From Cryobacterium breve (GTDB lineage Bacteria > Actinomycetota > Actinomycetes > Actinomycetales > Microbacteriaceae), in NCBI RefSeq assembly GCF_004402375.1, contig NZ_SOGJ01000010.1, positions 1 through 64,000 on the forward strand: a stretch of DNA of 64,000 nucleotides. The letters are read 5' to 3'. This document shows, in pieces, positions 41,313-50,779 of the stretch. Numbering within the stretch: the first letter of the stretch is position 1; every line of letters starts with the position of its first letter. Under the pieces are notes generated by a model. It saw only the letters and a list, made by a program, of their open reading frames with translations, had not been told where the DNA came from and did not search any database. The position numbers and the translations under genes are program-made.

Positions 41313-41588
41313 GTGACCAATCAAACTCCACACGCCGCGAGCCGGCTCGAACGCATCCTTGCTTACATGGTTGCGGGTGTGGTGGGTGCGTCCATCCTCG
41401 CGTTCTTTGCCGTCATCATCGGCACGGCAGTCGGCGCAGGGGCGGACAACGGTTTCGGCCAGGGGGTCTGGCCGGCGGTGCTTGCTTTGCCGCTGTTTGG
41501 ATTGCCTCTCGGATTCGTGCTGATCATCGTCCTCATGGTGATGACCGGCATGCGTCGCGCTCGTGAGGCACGACAGAATATGGAGTAG
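41313..41588 (+). CDS. small two-helix membrane protein
   Basis: 91 residues from a GTG start: hydrophilic N-terminus (TNQTPHAASRLERI), two membrane helices (about 18-40 and 52-76) around a Gly-rich loop, and a cationic tail MRRAREARQNM. No known family; similar proteins are found in Microbacteriaceae. Leaderless start. The stop is 2 bp before the helicase-associated gene, so it is co-transcribed with the XPB module. Confidence 0.72.
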   Translation: MTNQTPHAASRLERILAYMVAGVVGASILAFFAVIIGTAVGAGADNGFGQGVWPAVLALPLFGLPLGFVLIIVLMVMTGMRRAREARQNME

Positions 41589-41590
41589 CA

Positions 41591-43456
41591 ATGCTCACTC
41601 TCGCTTCGCGCCTTCGGGCGCTGGATGACGCAGCGCTGCGTCGCACGATCGATCTCCGCACGGTCTCAGCCACGGGCATCCGTGATTTCTTCGATCTGGC
41701 CGAGGCTCTCCTCGAGCCGGACGCAATCCAACGAGTACTGTCGAGGCTCGACCGGGCCACGCTGGCGGTTCTCGCGGTCGCCGGTGAGTCCAGTCAGGGC
41801 ACAGATGCCGCGCCCTCCCTGTTCGACCTCGCCGAACGCCTCTCTGAGTTCGCGGGTTCGCCCATGGACGTCGCCGAGGTTGCCGGTCGCGCCGCCGAAC
41901 TTGACGCGCTCATGCTGGCCCGCCTGGCCGACGGGCGGTTCGCCCCGTACTCCGCGGTGACCACGCAACTCCTGTCCTGGCCGACACTCGGCTTGCCGAA
42001 CGCGCTGGAACTCGCGTCCACGCCCGCGCCCGCCGCGCTGGCCAGCGTCGACAACACCGACACCCGGTTCACCGACCGGCTCGCGGCCGAGCGTGCCTTC
42101 GCCGCGGTGTCGTCAATAGCCGAACTGGTCACCGAACTCGCCCGCGAGCCGGCCCGCGAGCTCAGTCGGGGAGGACTCGGTCTGCCCGACACCAAGCGCC
42201 TAGCCGCCGTGATGAACGTGGACCTCGAGGCCGTGCCCTCATTCGTGGCCACCGCGTCCCGCGCGGAACTGATCGCCCACTCCGAGGGCTACTGGAATGC
42301 GACGGAGGCCGGCGAAGCCTGGCTGCTCGAAGGCACCGCCCGCCGCTGGGCGACCCTCGCCGAGGCCTGGCACGCGGCCCTGCCACCGGATGTGCGGGGC
42401 ATCCTCGCCCACCGGCCAGGCGTGTCCTGGGGCGAGGTGCTGCGCAGCTACGTGGCGTGGCTCTACCCGGCCGGCGGCCAGTGGATGGACGACCGGGTCA
42501 CCGAATTCGCCGATGACGCGGAACTGATCGGCGTCACGGCCCACCAGACCACAAGTCCGGCCGGCGCCGCGGTACTGGCCGGTGACCTCGAGGGTGCCAT
42601 CTCCACGATGTCGGCCTCGCTGCCGGCCACCGGTGGCGCCGTCTACCTGCAGAACGACTTGTCGATCGTGTCCCCCGGCCCGCTCGCCCCGTCGATCGAC
42701 ACGCGCCTGCGCGGGCTCGCCGACGTCGAGAGCCGGGAGCTGGCCCTCAGCTACCGCATCACCGCCACCTCCGTGAATCGCGCCTTGGCGGCCGGGGAGA
42801 GCGCAGAGTCTCTGCTGGAGTTCCTGCGCACGGTTTCCCTGACCGGCATCCCGCAGCCCGTCGACTACCTGATCCGTGAGTCCGCCGCCCGCTACGGGCG
42901 GGTGCGCGTCGGTCCGGCCGACCCGGCGGATGCCCCGGCCCAGTCGTATGTCCAGTCCGACGACGCAGCGCTGCTGAGCACCATCGCCGTCGACCAGACC
43001 CTCGCCTCCCTCGGGCTCATCGCCGCCTCGGGCAGCCGGTTGACCAGCCGGTTTCCTGCCGATGTGGTGTTCTGGGCGCTCAGCGATGCCCGCTACCCCG
43101 TCGCAGCCGAGGACAAAGCTCACGAGATCGTGCACCTGCGCCGCCATCAGAGCGGCGCCCGGGTCGTTCCCGTCGAGACGCCCGACCCGGCCATCGCCCT
43201 GGTGGAGAAGCTCCGGGCCGCCGACGGTGGCGAGGGCCAGGCAGCGGATGCCTGGCTGGCCCGCCAGCTCGACTCGGCGATCAAGGCGAAACAGACCGTC
43301 GTCGTCAGCATCGCGATGCCCGGCGGCGTGGTGGTCGACTACCTCCTCGAACCGGCGAGCGTGGGCGGCGGGCGATTCCGCGCCCGGGACCGCCGGGCCG
43401 ACATCGAGCGCACCCTTCCCCTGTCCAGCATCATCAGCATCACGCCGGCTCCGTAA
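41591..43456 (+). CDS. helicase-associated protein (XPB partner)
   Basis: 621 residues. Repeating winged-helix-like elements fill the N-terminal two thirds, and the C-terminal about 130 residues (VYLQNDLSIVSPG... through VVDYLLEPASVGGG) form the helicase C-terminal-like domain (Helicase_C_3). No ATPase motifs. In Actinobacteria this gene sits beside the bacterial XPB helicase, as here, and is thought to be its partner. GGAG lies 5 nt before the ATG. Confidence 0.85.
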   Translation: MLTLASRLRALDDAALRRTIDLRTVSATGIRDFFDLAEALLEPDAIQRVLSRLDRATLAVLAVAGESSQGTDAAPSLFDLAERLSEFAGSPMDVAEVAGRAAELDALMLARLADGRFAPYSAVTTQLLSWPTLGLPNALELASTPAPAALASVDNTDTRFTDRLAAERAFAAVSSIAELVTELAREPARELSRGGLGLPDTKRLAAVMNVDLEAVPSFVATASRAELIAHSEGYWNATEAGEAWLLEGTARRWATLAEAWHAALPPDVRGILAHRPGVSWGEVLRSYVAWLYPAGGQWMDDRVTEFADDAELIGVTAHQTTSPAGAAVLAGDLEGAISTMSASLPATGGAVYLQNDLSIVSPGPLAPSIDTRLRGLADVESRELALSYRITATSVNRALAAGESAESLLEFLRTVSLTGIPQPVDYLIRESAARYGRVRVGPADPADAPAQSYVQSDDAALLSTIAVDQTLASLGLIAASGSRLTSRFPADVVFWALSDARYPVAAEDKAHEIVHLRRHQSGARVVPVETPDPAIALVEKLRAADGGEGQAADAWLARQLDSAIKAKQTVVVSIAMPGGVVVDYLLEPASVGGGRFRARDRRADIERTLPLSSIISITPAP

Positions 43457-43485
43457 GCGGTGCGAGCCTTCTCGCTGACCGGGCG

Positions 43486-43491
43486 TAGGAT
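43486..43491 (+). promoter_or_regulatory. -10 hexamer TAGGAT, near-leaderless start
   Basis: TAGGAT ends 8 nt before the ATG at 43500. It gives the XPB gene its own promoter within the operon. Confidence 0.42.
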
Positions 43492-43499
43492 TGACGGCT

Positions 43500-45155
43500 A
43501 TGTCTGATGGCCCGCTGATCGTCCAAAGTGACCGCACGGTTTTGCTCGAGGTCGCGCACCCTCTCGCCGAGGATGCGCGCCACGACCTGGCCGTCTTCGC
43601 CGAGCTGGAGCGTGCCCCCGAGCACATCCACACCTACCGAATCACCCGGCTCGGCCTGTGGAATGCCCGCGCTGCAGGGCACGACGCCTCCAATATGCTG
43701 GCCACGCTCGAGAAGTATTCGAAATTCGCGATCCCGCAGACCGTCAGCGTCGACATCACCGAGACGGTCGGCCGGTATGGCCGGCTCGTCATCGAGCGCG
43801 ACGTCGAGGGTCAGCTCATCCTGCAGAGCAACGATGAGGCCGTTCTCACCGAGATCGCCGGCGCGCGCCGCATAGCCCCCCTCTTGATCGGGCATCCATC
43901 ACCGGATTCGTTCCTGGTCGAGCCGTGGGCCCGCGGCCAGCTCAAGCAGGAACTGGTGAAGCTCGGCTGGCCTGCCGAAGACCTCGCCGGGTACACGCCG
44001 GGCACGCCGCATCCGATCGCCTTGAAGGAAGACGGCTGGGCACTCCGCGACTACCAGAACAAAGCCATCTCCAGCTTCTTCGAAGGCGGGTCCGGCGTGG
44101 TCGTGCTGCCCTGCGGGGCCGGCAAGACCCTGGTCGGCGCCGGAGCCATGGCCACCGCCAAGACCAACACGCTCATTCTCGTCACGAACACTGTCTCGGC
44201 CCGCCAGTGGCGCGATGAGCTGCTCAAGCGCACGACGCTGGCCCCCGACGAGATCGGCGAATACTCCGGCCAGGTCAAAGAGGTCAAGCCGGTCACGATC
44301 GCGACCTACCAGATCCTCACCGCCAAGCGGAAGGGAGAGTACGCGCACCTCGAGCTTCTGGACGCCATGGACTGGGGTCTGGTCATCTACGACGAGGTGC
44401 ACCTGCTGCCGGCGCCCGTCTTCAAGCTCACCGCGGAGCTGCAGGCCCGCCGTCGCCTCGGCCTCACGGCCACTCTGGTGCGCGAGGACGGTCGCGAGGG
44501 TGACGTCTTCAGCCTGATCGGACCCAAGCGGTTCGACGCGCCGTGGAAGGAGATCGAGGCCCAGGGCTTCATCTCCCCTGCCTCCTGTTACGAGGTGCGG
44601 ATCGACCTGCCGCAATCCGAGAGGCTCAGCTATGCCGCCGCTGCCGATGACGAACGCTATCGGATGGCCGCCACCGCGCCCGCCAAGCTCGACGTCGTGA
44701 GGCGGCTCGTCGCCAAGCACCCCGGGGAACGCATCCTCGTGATCGGCCAGTACCTCGACCAGATCGATGAGCTCGCTGACGCCCTGAATGCCCCCAAGCT
44801 CACGGGAGCGACCCCAGTCGACGAACGCGAACGCCTCTACCAGGCGTTCCGGGTCGGCGAGGAGAACCTGCTCGTGGTCTCAAAGGTCGCGAACTTCTCC
44901 GTCGACCTGCCGGAGGCCACCGTCGCGATCCAGGTGTCGGGATCGTTCGGCTCGCGCCAGGAGGAGGCCCAGCGCCTCGGCCGACTTCTCCGGCCGAAGG
45001 AATCCGGCCTGTCCGCGAACTTCTACACTCTGGTCGCCAGGGACACGGTCGACCAGGATTTCGCCCAGAACCGTCAGCGTTTCCTCGCCGAGCAGGGCTA
45101 CTCCTACACGATCCTCGACTCCCAGAACCTGGACGCTCAGACCGCAGCCGTCTAG
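43500..45155 (+). CDS. bacterial XPB/Ssl2-type DNA repair helicase
   Basis: 551 residues. N-terminal damage-recognition-like domain (about 1-170), then SF2 helicase core: Walker A LPCGAGKT (about 204-211), motif II DEVH, motif III GLTATLVREDGRE, which also contains the XPB RED motif, and motifs V-VI SVDLPEATVAIQ and RQEEAQRLGRLLRP. 3'-5' unwinding in DNA repair is established for bacterial XPB in vitro. Eukaryotic-like enzyme found mainly in Actinobacteria. Start at 43500 is supported by the promoter. Confidence 0.95.
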   Translation: MSDGPLIVQSDRTVLLEVAHPLAEDARHDLAVFAELERAPEHIHTYRITRLGLWNARAAGHDASNMLATLEKYSKFAIPQTVSVDITETVGRYGRLVIERDVEGQLILQSNDEAVLTEIAGARRIAPLLIGHPSPDSFLVEPWARGQLKQELVKLGWPAEDLAGYTPGTPHPIALKEDGWALRDYQNKAISSFFEGGSGVVVLPCGAGKTLVGAGAMATAKTNTLILVTNTVSARQWRDELLKRTTLAPDEIGEYSGQVKEVKPVTIATYQILTAKRKGEYAHLELLDAMDWGLVIYDEVHLLPAPVFKLTAELQARRRLGLTATLVREDGREGDVFSLIGPKRFDAPWKEIEAQGFISPASCYEVRIDLPQSERLSYAAAADDERYRMAATAPAKLDVVRRLVAKHPGERILVIGQYLDQIDELADALNAPKLTGATPVDERERLYQAFRVGEENLLVVSKVANFSVDLPEATVAIQVSGSFGSRQEEAQRLGRLLRPKESGLSANFYTLVARDTVDQDFAQNRQRFLAEQGYSYTILDSQNLDAQTAAV

Positions 45156-45191
45156 CCCTCTCCCCACAGAGAAAAATGGTGTGTGCGGCGG

Positions 45192-45905
45192 TCAGGATGC
45201 GCGTCGGCGGGCGTAGCGCAGGAAGAGCATGTCGCCGGCGGTCAGTACGTGCAGCAGGGACATGTCCCTGCTTGCGGTGTCTCTGCCCAGGGCGATCCGC
45301 CCGGCCGGGCCGCCCTCGAGCACGGGGCTGACGGTCAGGCACAGCTCGTCAATGCAGTCCGCCTCGATCAGTGCGCCGAACAGGTGCGGCCCACCCTCGC
45401 AGAGAACCTGCACCAGCCCGCGCTCGGCCAGCGCCGCCACCATTTGGCGCGGGTTTACGGCGTCCTCCCCGCACACCAACACGTCGGCCACTTCGGCCAA
45501 ATCGCGGCGTCGCTGCAGCGGCGATGCCGCGTGCGTCACGACCAACGGGCGCACCGCGGCGTCGGCGAAGAGCGGATGCGACGGGTCGAGGTCCAGCCTC
45601 GAGGAGACCACCGCGACCGGCGGCTGGGCACCGAGCCCGGCACCGACCCGCCAGGCGGCATCCGCCGGATCGAGACGGATACCGCCGTACCCCTCGGCGC
45701 GCACCGTTCCCGCACCGACCACGATCACGTCGGTGAGTGTCCGGAGGGTGTCGAAGACGAGCTTGTCGTCGGTGTTCCCCAGCCCGCCGCTCATCCCCGC
45801 CCGGGTGGCCGCGCCGTCAAGACTGGCGATGAAGTTCACCCGCAGGTGCGGAACCGCCCGGTCCATCACCGCATAACGGATGATCAGCTCCTCACGCTCG
45901 AGCAT
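45192..45905 (-). CDS. RibD C-terminal-type pyrimidine/dihydrofolate reductase family protein
   Basis: 237 residues. The reductase fold of the RibD C-terminal domain: VPHLRVNFIASLDGAAT, TDVIVVGAGTVRAEGYGG, LVCGEDAVNPRQM, and VQVLCEGGPHLFGALIEA with the GGxxL nucleotide motif. It lacks the deaminase half of RibD, so it is a free-standing reductase. Could act in riboflavin synthesis or as a dihydrofolate-reductase-like enzyme. Starts 3 bp after the FolP2-like stop codon. ATG at 45905; a shorter start is possible. Confidence 0.82.
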   Translation of the reverse strand: MLEREELIIRYAVMDRAVPHLRVNFIASLDGAATRAGMSGGLGNTDDKLVFDTLRTLTDVIVVGAGTVRAEGYGGIRLDPADAAWRVGAGLGAQPPVAVVSSRLDLDPSHPLFADAAVRPLVVTHAASPLQRRRDLAEVADVLVCGEDAVNPRQMVAALAERGLVQVLCEGGPHLFGALIEADCIDELCLTVSPVLEGGPAGRIALGRDTASRDMSLLHVLTAGDMLFLRYARRRAS

Positions 45906-45907
45906 CG

Positions 45908-46816
45908 TCAGGCCAGGTTGTGGCGCAGATACGCCGGTTCGCGGAAGCCCAGCATCGCCTCGGTCATCCGCACGGCGTCGACTGCGGCGCTCACGTTATG
46001 CATGCGCACGATGCGGGCCCCCTGCAGGATGCTGAACACGGCGGCGGCCAGCGACCCCTCCACGCGGGCCCCGCGTTCCCGGTTCAGCGTCTCCCCGATG
46101 AAGTCCTTGTTCGACACGGCCACCAGGGTCGGATAGCCGAGCGCGGTGATTTCGGAGAGCCGGCGCGTCAGCTCCAGCGAGTGGCGGGTGTTCTTGTTCA
46201 GGTCGTGACCCGGGTCGACGAGGATCCGAGCTGCCGGCACGCCCCGCCCGAGCGCCAGCTCGACCCGCTCACGCAGGAACGCCCCGACCTCGTCCACGAC
46301 GTCCCCGTAGGCCGGCGCCGGCCACGGTGTGCGCGGCGGCGCCAGGCTATGGGTGATCACGAGCGTGGCGTCGCTGTCCGCGACCACATCGGCCATGACG
46401 GGATCATGCACCCCCGTGGTGTCGTTGATCACGTGGGCGCCGGCAACCAGGCTCGCCCGCGCCACGGCGGGATGGAACGTGTCCACGGAGATGACGGCGC
46501 CCGAACCGCGGAGCGCCTTGATCACCGGCACGACCCGATCGATTTCCTCCTCGATCGGGATGGCCGGACCGGGCGCGAACTTCGCACCGCCGATGTCGAC
46601 CCAGTCGGCGCCGTCGGAGATCGCACGCCGCGCGGCGTTCACAGCTTCATCGAGGGCGAAGGTCGCGCCCCTGTCGTAGAACGAGTCCGGCGTGCGGTTG
46701 ACGATGGCCATCACGGCGACTTCCCGGGAGAAGTCGAACATGCGCCCGCCGATCAGTCGCTGCGGGTGGATCAGGTAGGGCAGCGACGGGCCGGGCCGGG
46801 TGATCGCGTTGTCCAT
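45908..46816 (-). CDS. folP2: FolP2-type dihydropteroate synthase homologue
   Basis: 302 residues, TIM barrel. The motif VMAIVNRTPDSFYDRGATF and VSNKDFIGETL match the mycobacterial FolP2 branch rather than true dihydropteroate synthases (GIVNVTPDSFSDGG). Pterin-binding DTFHPAVA and VIND are kept. FolP2 proteins in mycobacteria have not shown clear DHPS activity, so its reaction is uncertain. ATG at 46816 with GAAGGA upstream; co-transcribed with the RibD-like reductase. Confidence 0.82.
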   Translation of the reverse strand: MDNAITRPGPSLPYLIHPQRLIGGRMFDFSREVAVMAIVNRTPDSFYDRGATFALDEAVNAARRAISDGADWVDIGGAKFAPGPAIPIEEEIDRVVPVIKALRGSGAVISVDTFHPAVARASLVAGAHVINDTTGVHDPVMADVVADSDATLVITHSLAPPRTPWPAPAYGDVVDEVGAFLRERVELALGRGVPAARILVDPGHDLNKNTRHSLELTRRLSEITALGYPTLVAVSNKDFIGETLNRERGARVEGSLAAAVFSILQGARIVRMHNVSAAVDAVRMTEAMLGFREPAYLRHNLA

Positions 46817-46826
46817 GTCAGGTCCT

Positions 46827-48071
46827 TCAGTCGGGTGCACCGGCGAGTAGTTCGTCAAGTGCAATGCTCTCATCCGCGAGCCGGGACGCGTCGACCCGCA
46901 CTCCCGTCCGAATGAAGCGCTGCACGGTCTCGTTGACATTCCAGACATTCACATTCAGGCCGGCGACGACCTGCCCGTCCGCCACCCAGAAGGCCATGAA
47001 CTCCCGGCCGGCCCGGTCGCCGCGGAACACCACCTCCGCGCCCCGCGCCAGGGTTCCGTACCCCGAGTATTCCATCCCGAGATCGAACTGGTCCGTGTAG
47101 AAGTACGGAATGGCGTCGTAGCTCACCGCCTGGTCGAGCATGGACCGCCCCGCGGCAGCGCCGGCCCGCTCGGCGTTGTCCCAGTGTTCGAGGCGCAGGT
47201 GGTGCCGGAGCACGGGGTGGAAGACGGATGCGACGTCGCCGACCGCGTAGACATCCGGGTCGATCGACCGGAAGGCCGCGTCGACCACGATGCCGTCGTC
47301 GACCGCCATGCCCGCGTCCCGGGCCAGCTCCGTGTTCGGCTCGGCGCCGATGCCCACCACGACGACGTCGGCCGGGACGACCTCTCCGTCGCTGAGCAGC
47401 ACTCCCGTGACATGCCCCCCAGCCCCCATCAGATCCACGGTCCGAGTGCCCGTACGCAGCTCAACACCATTCACGCGATGCAGCTCGGCGAACACTGACC
47501 CAACCTCGGCGCCGATCACGGCGGCCAGCGGAGCACCCTCCCGGCCGAGGACCGTGACGGCGTTCCCATATCCGCGGGCGGCGGCGGCGACCTCCAAGCC
47601 GATCCAGCCCGCCCCGACGATCACCACGCGCCGGTTGCCCGGCTCGAGTTCGGCTCGCAGCGCCTGTGACTCCACGACCGTGCGCAGGTGGTGCACACCA
47701 TCCAGTGCGGCACCCGAGCCGGGGAAGCGCCGGGACGACGCACCGGTGGCCAGGAGCAGCTTGTCGTAGCGCACCGCACGTCCCTCCTCCAGGGTGACCT
47801 CGTGGGTGTCCAGGGCCAAGCCGGTCACCCGGTTCCCCAGCCGCACGTCGATGCCGCGGTCCCGGTACCATTCGGCCGGGTGCACGTCGATCGTGTCCCG
47901 CGCCGAAGTGCCGGCCAGGTAATCCTTGGACAGGGGCGGCCGCACATAGGGGTGCTCGTCTTCCCCGGCGAGCAGCACGATGCCTCCGTCGAACCCTTCC
48001 GAGCGGATGGCCTCGGCCGCCCGGGCCCCGGCCAGCCCGGCCCCCACAATTACAAAGATCGGTACGCGCAT
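46827..48071 (-). CDS. FAD-dependent NAD(P)H oxidoreductase (ferredoxin-reductase-like)
   Basis: 414 residues. Two Rossmann motifs: VGAGLAGARAAEA (FAD) and VGAGWIGLEVAAAA (NADH); then the FAD aspartate motif VYAVGDVASV, and a C-terminal reductase domain with MAFWVADGQVVAGLNVN. Resembles rubredoxin/ferredoxin reductases that feed oxygenases or P450s; no such partner is encoded nearby. I choose the ATG at 48071 because GGGAG lies 6 nt before it; the ATG at 48092 has none. Ten bp upstream of the FolP2-like gene. Confidence 0.9.
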   Translation of the reverse strand: MRVPIFVIVGAGLAGARAAEAIRSEGFDGGIVLLAGEDEHPYVRPPLSKDYLAGTSARDTIDVHPAEWYRDRGIDVRLGNRVTGLALDTHEVTLEEGRAVRYDKLLLATGASSRRFPGSGAALDGVHHLRTVVESQALRAELEPGNRRVVIVGAGWIGLEVAAAARGYGNAVTVLGREGAPLAAVIGAEVGSVFAELHRVNGVELRTGTRTVDLMGAGGHVTGVLLSDGEVVPADVVVVGIGAEPNTELARDAGMAVDDGIVVDAAFRSIDPDVYAVGDVASVFHPVLRHHLRLEHWDNAERAGAAAGRSMLDQAVSYDAIPYFYTDQFDLGMEYSGYGTLARGAEVVFRGDRAGREFMAFWVADGQVVAGLNVNVWNVNETVQRFIRTGVRVDASRLADESIALDELLAGAPD

Positions 48072-48167
48072 CTTGGTCTCCCAACCCCGCATCGGCCTGA
48101 TTTGCCCACCAATCTACCCACCTCGGCGCACCCTCGCCCTTTTCAGTGAACTTCCAGCTAACACGCA

Positions 48168-48173
48168 GATACT
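48168..48173 (+). promoter_or_regulatory. -10 hexamer GATACT, leaderless start
   Basis: GATACT ends 6 nt before the ATG of the response regulator gene. Confidence 0.42.
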
Positions 48174-48179
48174 AGGGTC

Positions 48180-48872
48180 ATGACTGACGGTCCCCGCATC
48201 CTTATTGTCGACGACGAGCCCAACATCAGGGATCTCCTCACCACGAGCCTTCGTTTCGCCGGCTTCGCCGTTCGCGCCGTCGGCAACGGCGCCCAGGCGA
48301 TCTCTGCCGTGCTCGAGGAAGAACCCGACCTCATCATCCTTGACGTCATGCTGCCTGATATGAACGGCTTTGGGGTGACCAAACGCCTGCGTTCCGCCGG
48401 CTACACCGCCCCCATCCTCTTCCTCACGGCAAAAGACGACACGGAAGACAAGATCACCGGCCTGACGGTCGGTGGCGACGACTACGTCACCAAGCCGTTC
48501 AGCCTCGACGAGATCGTGGCCCGGATCAAGGCGATCCTGCGTCGCACCATGCACGCCGACGAAGACGCGGTCATCCGGGCCGGCGAACTCACCATGGACC
48601 AGGACACCCACGAGGTCCTCGTGGGCGAGGCACCCATCGAGCTCAGCCCCACCGAGTTCAAACTGCTGCGTTACCTGATGCTGAACCCGAACCGGGTGCT
48701 GTCCAAGGCCCAGATCCTGGACCACGTGTGGGAATACGACTTCAACGGGGACGCCGGCATCGTGGAGTCCTACATCTCATACCTCCGCCGTAAGGTGGAC
48801 GCGCACTCGACGGAACCCCTCATCCAGACCAAGCGTGGCTTCGGCTACATGCTCAAGGCCACCAAGGCGTAG
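48180..48872 (+). CDS. OmpR-family response regulator
   Basis: 230 residues. Receiver domain: D11-D12, phospho-acceptor D55 (IILDVMLPD), T83 and K105 (TKPFS); winged-helix DNA-binding domain (about 130-228) with LSPTEFKLLRYLMLNPNRVL and YISYLRRKVD. Resembles PrrA/TcrA-type regulators. Paired with the downstream sensor kinase, 32 bp away. Leaderless start. Confidence 0.95.
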   Translation: MTDGPRILIVDDEPNIRDLLTTSLRFAGFAVRAVGNGAQAISAVLEEEPDLIILDVMLPDMNGFGVTKRLRSAGYTAPILFLTAKDDTEDKITGLTVGGDDYVTKPFSLDEIVARIKAILRRTMHADEDAVIRAGELTMDQDTHEVLVGEAPIELSPTEFKLLRYLMLNPNRVLSKAQILDHVWEYDFNGDAGIVESYISYLRRKVDAHSTEPLIQTKRGFGYMLKATKA

Positions 48873-48904
48873 TCCCAGGCAGCGCCCATACACTGGCAAG
48901 CCTG

Positions 48905-50620
48905 ATGCATCAGTCACTTACGGAGCGGTGGAGCCGCGTTTCCCTGCGGTCCAAGATCACGGGTGTCACGGTCCTGATGCTCACCCTCGGACTTCTCGTC
49001 TCCGGGATCGGCACCATGGCGATGCTTCGTCAGTATGTGGTCCAGCAGGTCGATTCCCAGCTTCAGGTTGACGCCCAGTCCGCCTCGAACAGCTATTCGG
49101 CGGCGGCACTCGGCCAGGGCACCACAGCCGTGGTGTCCTCCGACTACTACGTCGCCCTCTACGACGAGCACGGTCGCCTCAAGGACCACACGTGGCGCGA
49201 TCGCCCCAGCGACGAGCTCCCCCACGTGACGGGCTCGCTCGACCTGCAGACCGTGATGGAACTCGACGGCAGGACGATGACGCTGACGGGCGCGGCGCAC
49301 GACACCGAATTCCTCGCGGTCGCCGTCCCTCTCGTGATCTCCCCCCAGGGGACCCTGGGAACCCTCGTCATGGCGGTCTCGCTGAAACCGACCGAGAACA
49401 CCATGGCCACCTACCTCACCATCTTCCTGGGCTTCGGCCTCGGAGTCGTGCTCGTGGGCGCCCTGCTGACCCGGCTTCTGGTCACCACCACCTTCGCCCC
49501 CCTGCGCGAGGTTGAGCGCACGGCCGCCGCCATCGCCGACGGCGACTTCAGCCAGCGCCTCGGCGGCGCCACGCCCAATACCGAGGTCGGGCGTCTCAAC
49601 CGGTCCCTCAACACCATGTTGAGCCGCATCGACCGTCTGTTCAAGGACCGCGCTCGCACCATCGACCAGATGCGCCGCTTCGTCGGTGATGCCAGCCACG
49701 AGCTGCGTACTCCCCTCGTGTCGGTGCGGGGATATGCCGAGCTCTACCGGATGGGCGCCCTCCAGTCGCCTGAGGAGATCGCGCAGGCCATGGAACGGAT
49801 CGAGAAGGAAGCGATCCGCATGGGGGGGCTGGTCGAAGACCTGCTGGAGCTGGCCCGACTCGATGAGACGAAGCCGCTCGCGCCCGCTCCGGTCGACCTG
49901 ATCCCGCTTGCCCGCGACGCCGCCCTCGACGCCATGGCCTCCTCCCCCGGTCGCACCATCACGGTCATCACACCTATTCCCGCAGAGTTCGAGGACACTA
50001 CCGATCGCCCGGCCATCGACCTCGCGCACTCCACGGGCGAGGTTCCCGCAGCAAACGCATCGGGTCCGAAGACCGAGGAGACGAGCCCACCGGCGAGCGG
50101 TTCCGTCTCCTTCGCGGGCGCCACCCTGGCCCGGCTGCGCACGCGCAAGCCACGCAAGACGGATGTACCGGCATCCATCCCGGAACCGACAGCCGTCGCC
50201 GAGCCTGCCACCGTACAGGCCGTGGTCATGGCCGAGGAGAACAAGATCCGTCAGGTCATCACCAACCTGATGGGCAACGCCCTGCGATTCAGCCCGGCAG
50301 ACAGTCCGGTTGAACTCGAGGTTGCCGTGGACCGACGCAACCAGCGGGCCTCCATCGCCGTCATCGACCACGGCGAAGGCATCCCACCCCAGATCCGCGA
50401 CAAGATCTTTCAGCGATTCTGGCGTGCCGACACCTCCCGGGCCCGCGAAACCGGCGGCAGCGGCCTCGGCCTGGCCATCGTCGCCTCGATCGTGGCCAGT
50501 CACAACGGCACTGTGCAGGTCGTGGACACCCCCGGCGGCGGTGCGACCTTCCGGGTCTGGTTCCCGCTTGCCTGCTCCCCGAGCGCACCCCAACGCGTCG
50601 CCCCTGTCCCCACCTCGTAG
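48905..50620 (+). CDS. sensor histidine kinase with disordered insert
   Basis: 571 residues. TM1 (about 19-45), extracytoplasmic domain (46-166), TM2 (167-193), HAMP (194-246), HisKA with H265 (DASHELRTPL), ATPase with N-box NKIRQVITNLMGNALRF (446-462), G1 DHGEGIP, F-box FQRFWR and G2 GGSGLGLAI. Between HisKA and the N-box is an extra segment, about residues 364-438, rich in Ser/Pro/Thr/Ala with a basic RLRTRKPRKT cluster. Partner of the response regulator just upstream. Confidence 0.93.
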   Translation: MHQSLTERWSRVSLRSKITGVTVLMLTLGLLVSGIGTMAMLRQYVVQQVDSQLQVDAQSASNSYSAAALGQGTTAVVSSDYYVALYDEHGRLKDHTWRDRPSDELPHVTGSLDLQTVMELDGRTMTLTGAAHDTEFLAVAVPLVISPQGTLGTLVMAVSLKPTENTMATYLTIFLGFGLGVVLVGALLTRLLVTTTFAPLREVERTAAAIADGDFSQRLGGATPNTEVGRLNRSLNTMLSRIDRLFKDRARTIDQMRRFVGDASHELRTPLVSVRGYAELYRMGALQSPEEIAQAMERIEKEAIRMGGLVEDLLELARLDETKPLAPAPVDLIPLARDAALDAMASSPGRTITVITPIPAEFEDTTDRPAIDLAHSTGEVPAANASGPKTEETSPPASGSVSFAGATLARLRTRKPRKTDVPASIPEPTAVAEPATVQAVVMAEENKIRQVITNLMGNALRFSPADSPVELEVAVDRRNQRASIAVIDHGEGIPPQIRDKIFQRFWRADTSRARETGGSGLGLAIVASIVASHNGTVQVVDTPGGGATFRVWFPLACSPSAPQRVAPVPTS

Positions 50621-50779
50621 GGATCAGTCGTCAGCTCGTGACGATCACGGGTGCGCCGCCCACGGCACTCCTCCCCAAGGTCGTGTCGCGCCACGGATGC
50701 GACGTTGCGGAGCCATCCCGGCCGCACGCTCAGGTCGGCTCGTAGTCTGCTCTGCACACCCCTGCCGAAAGGACTCCTC

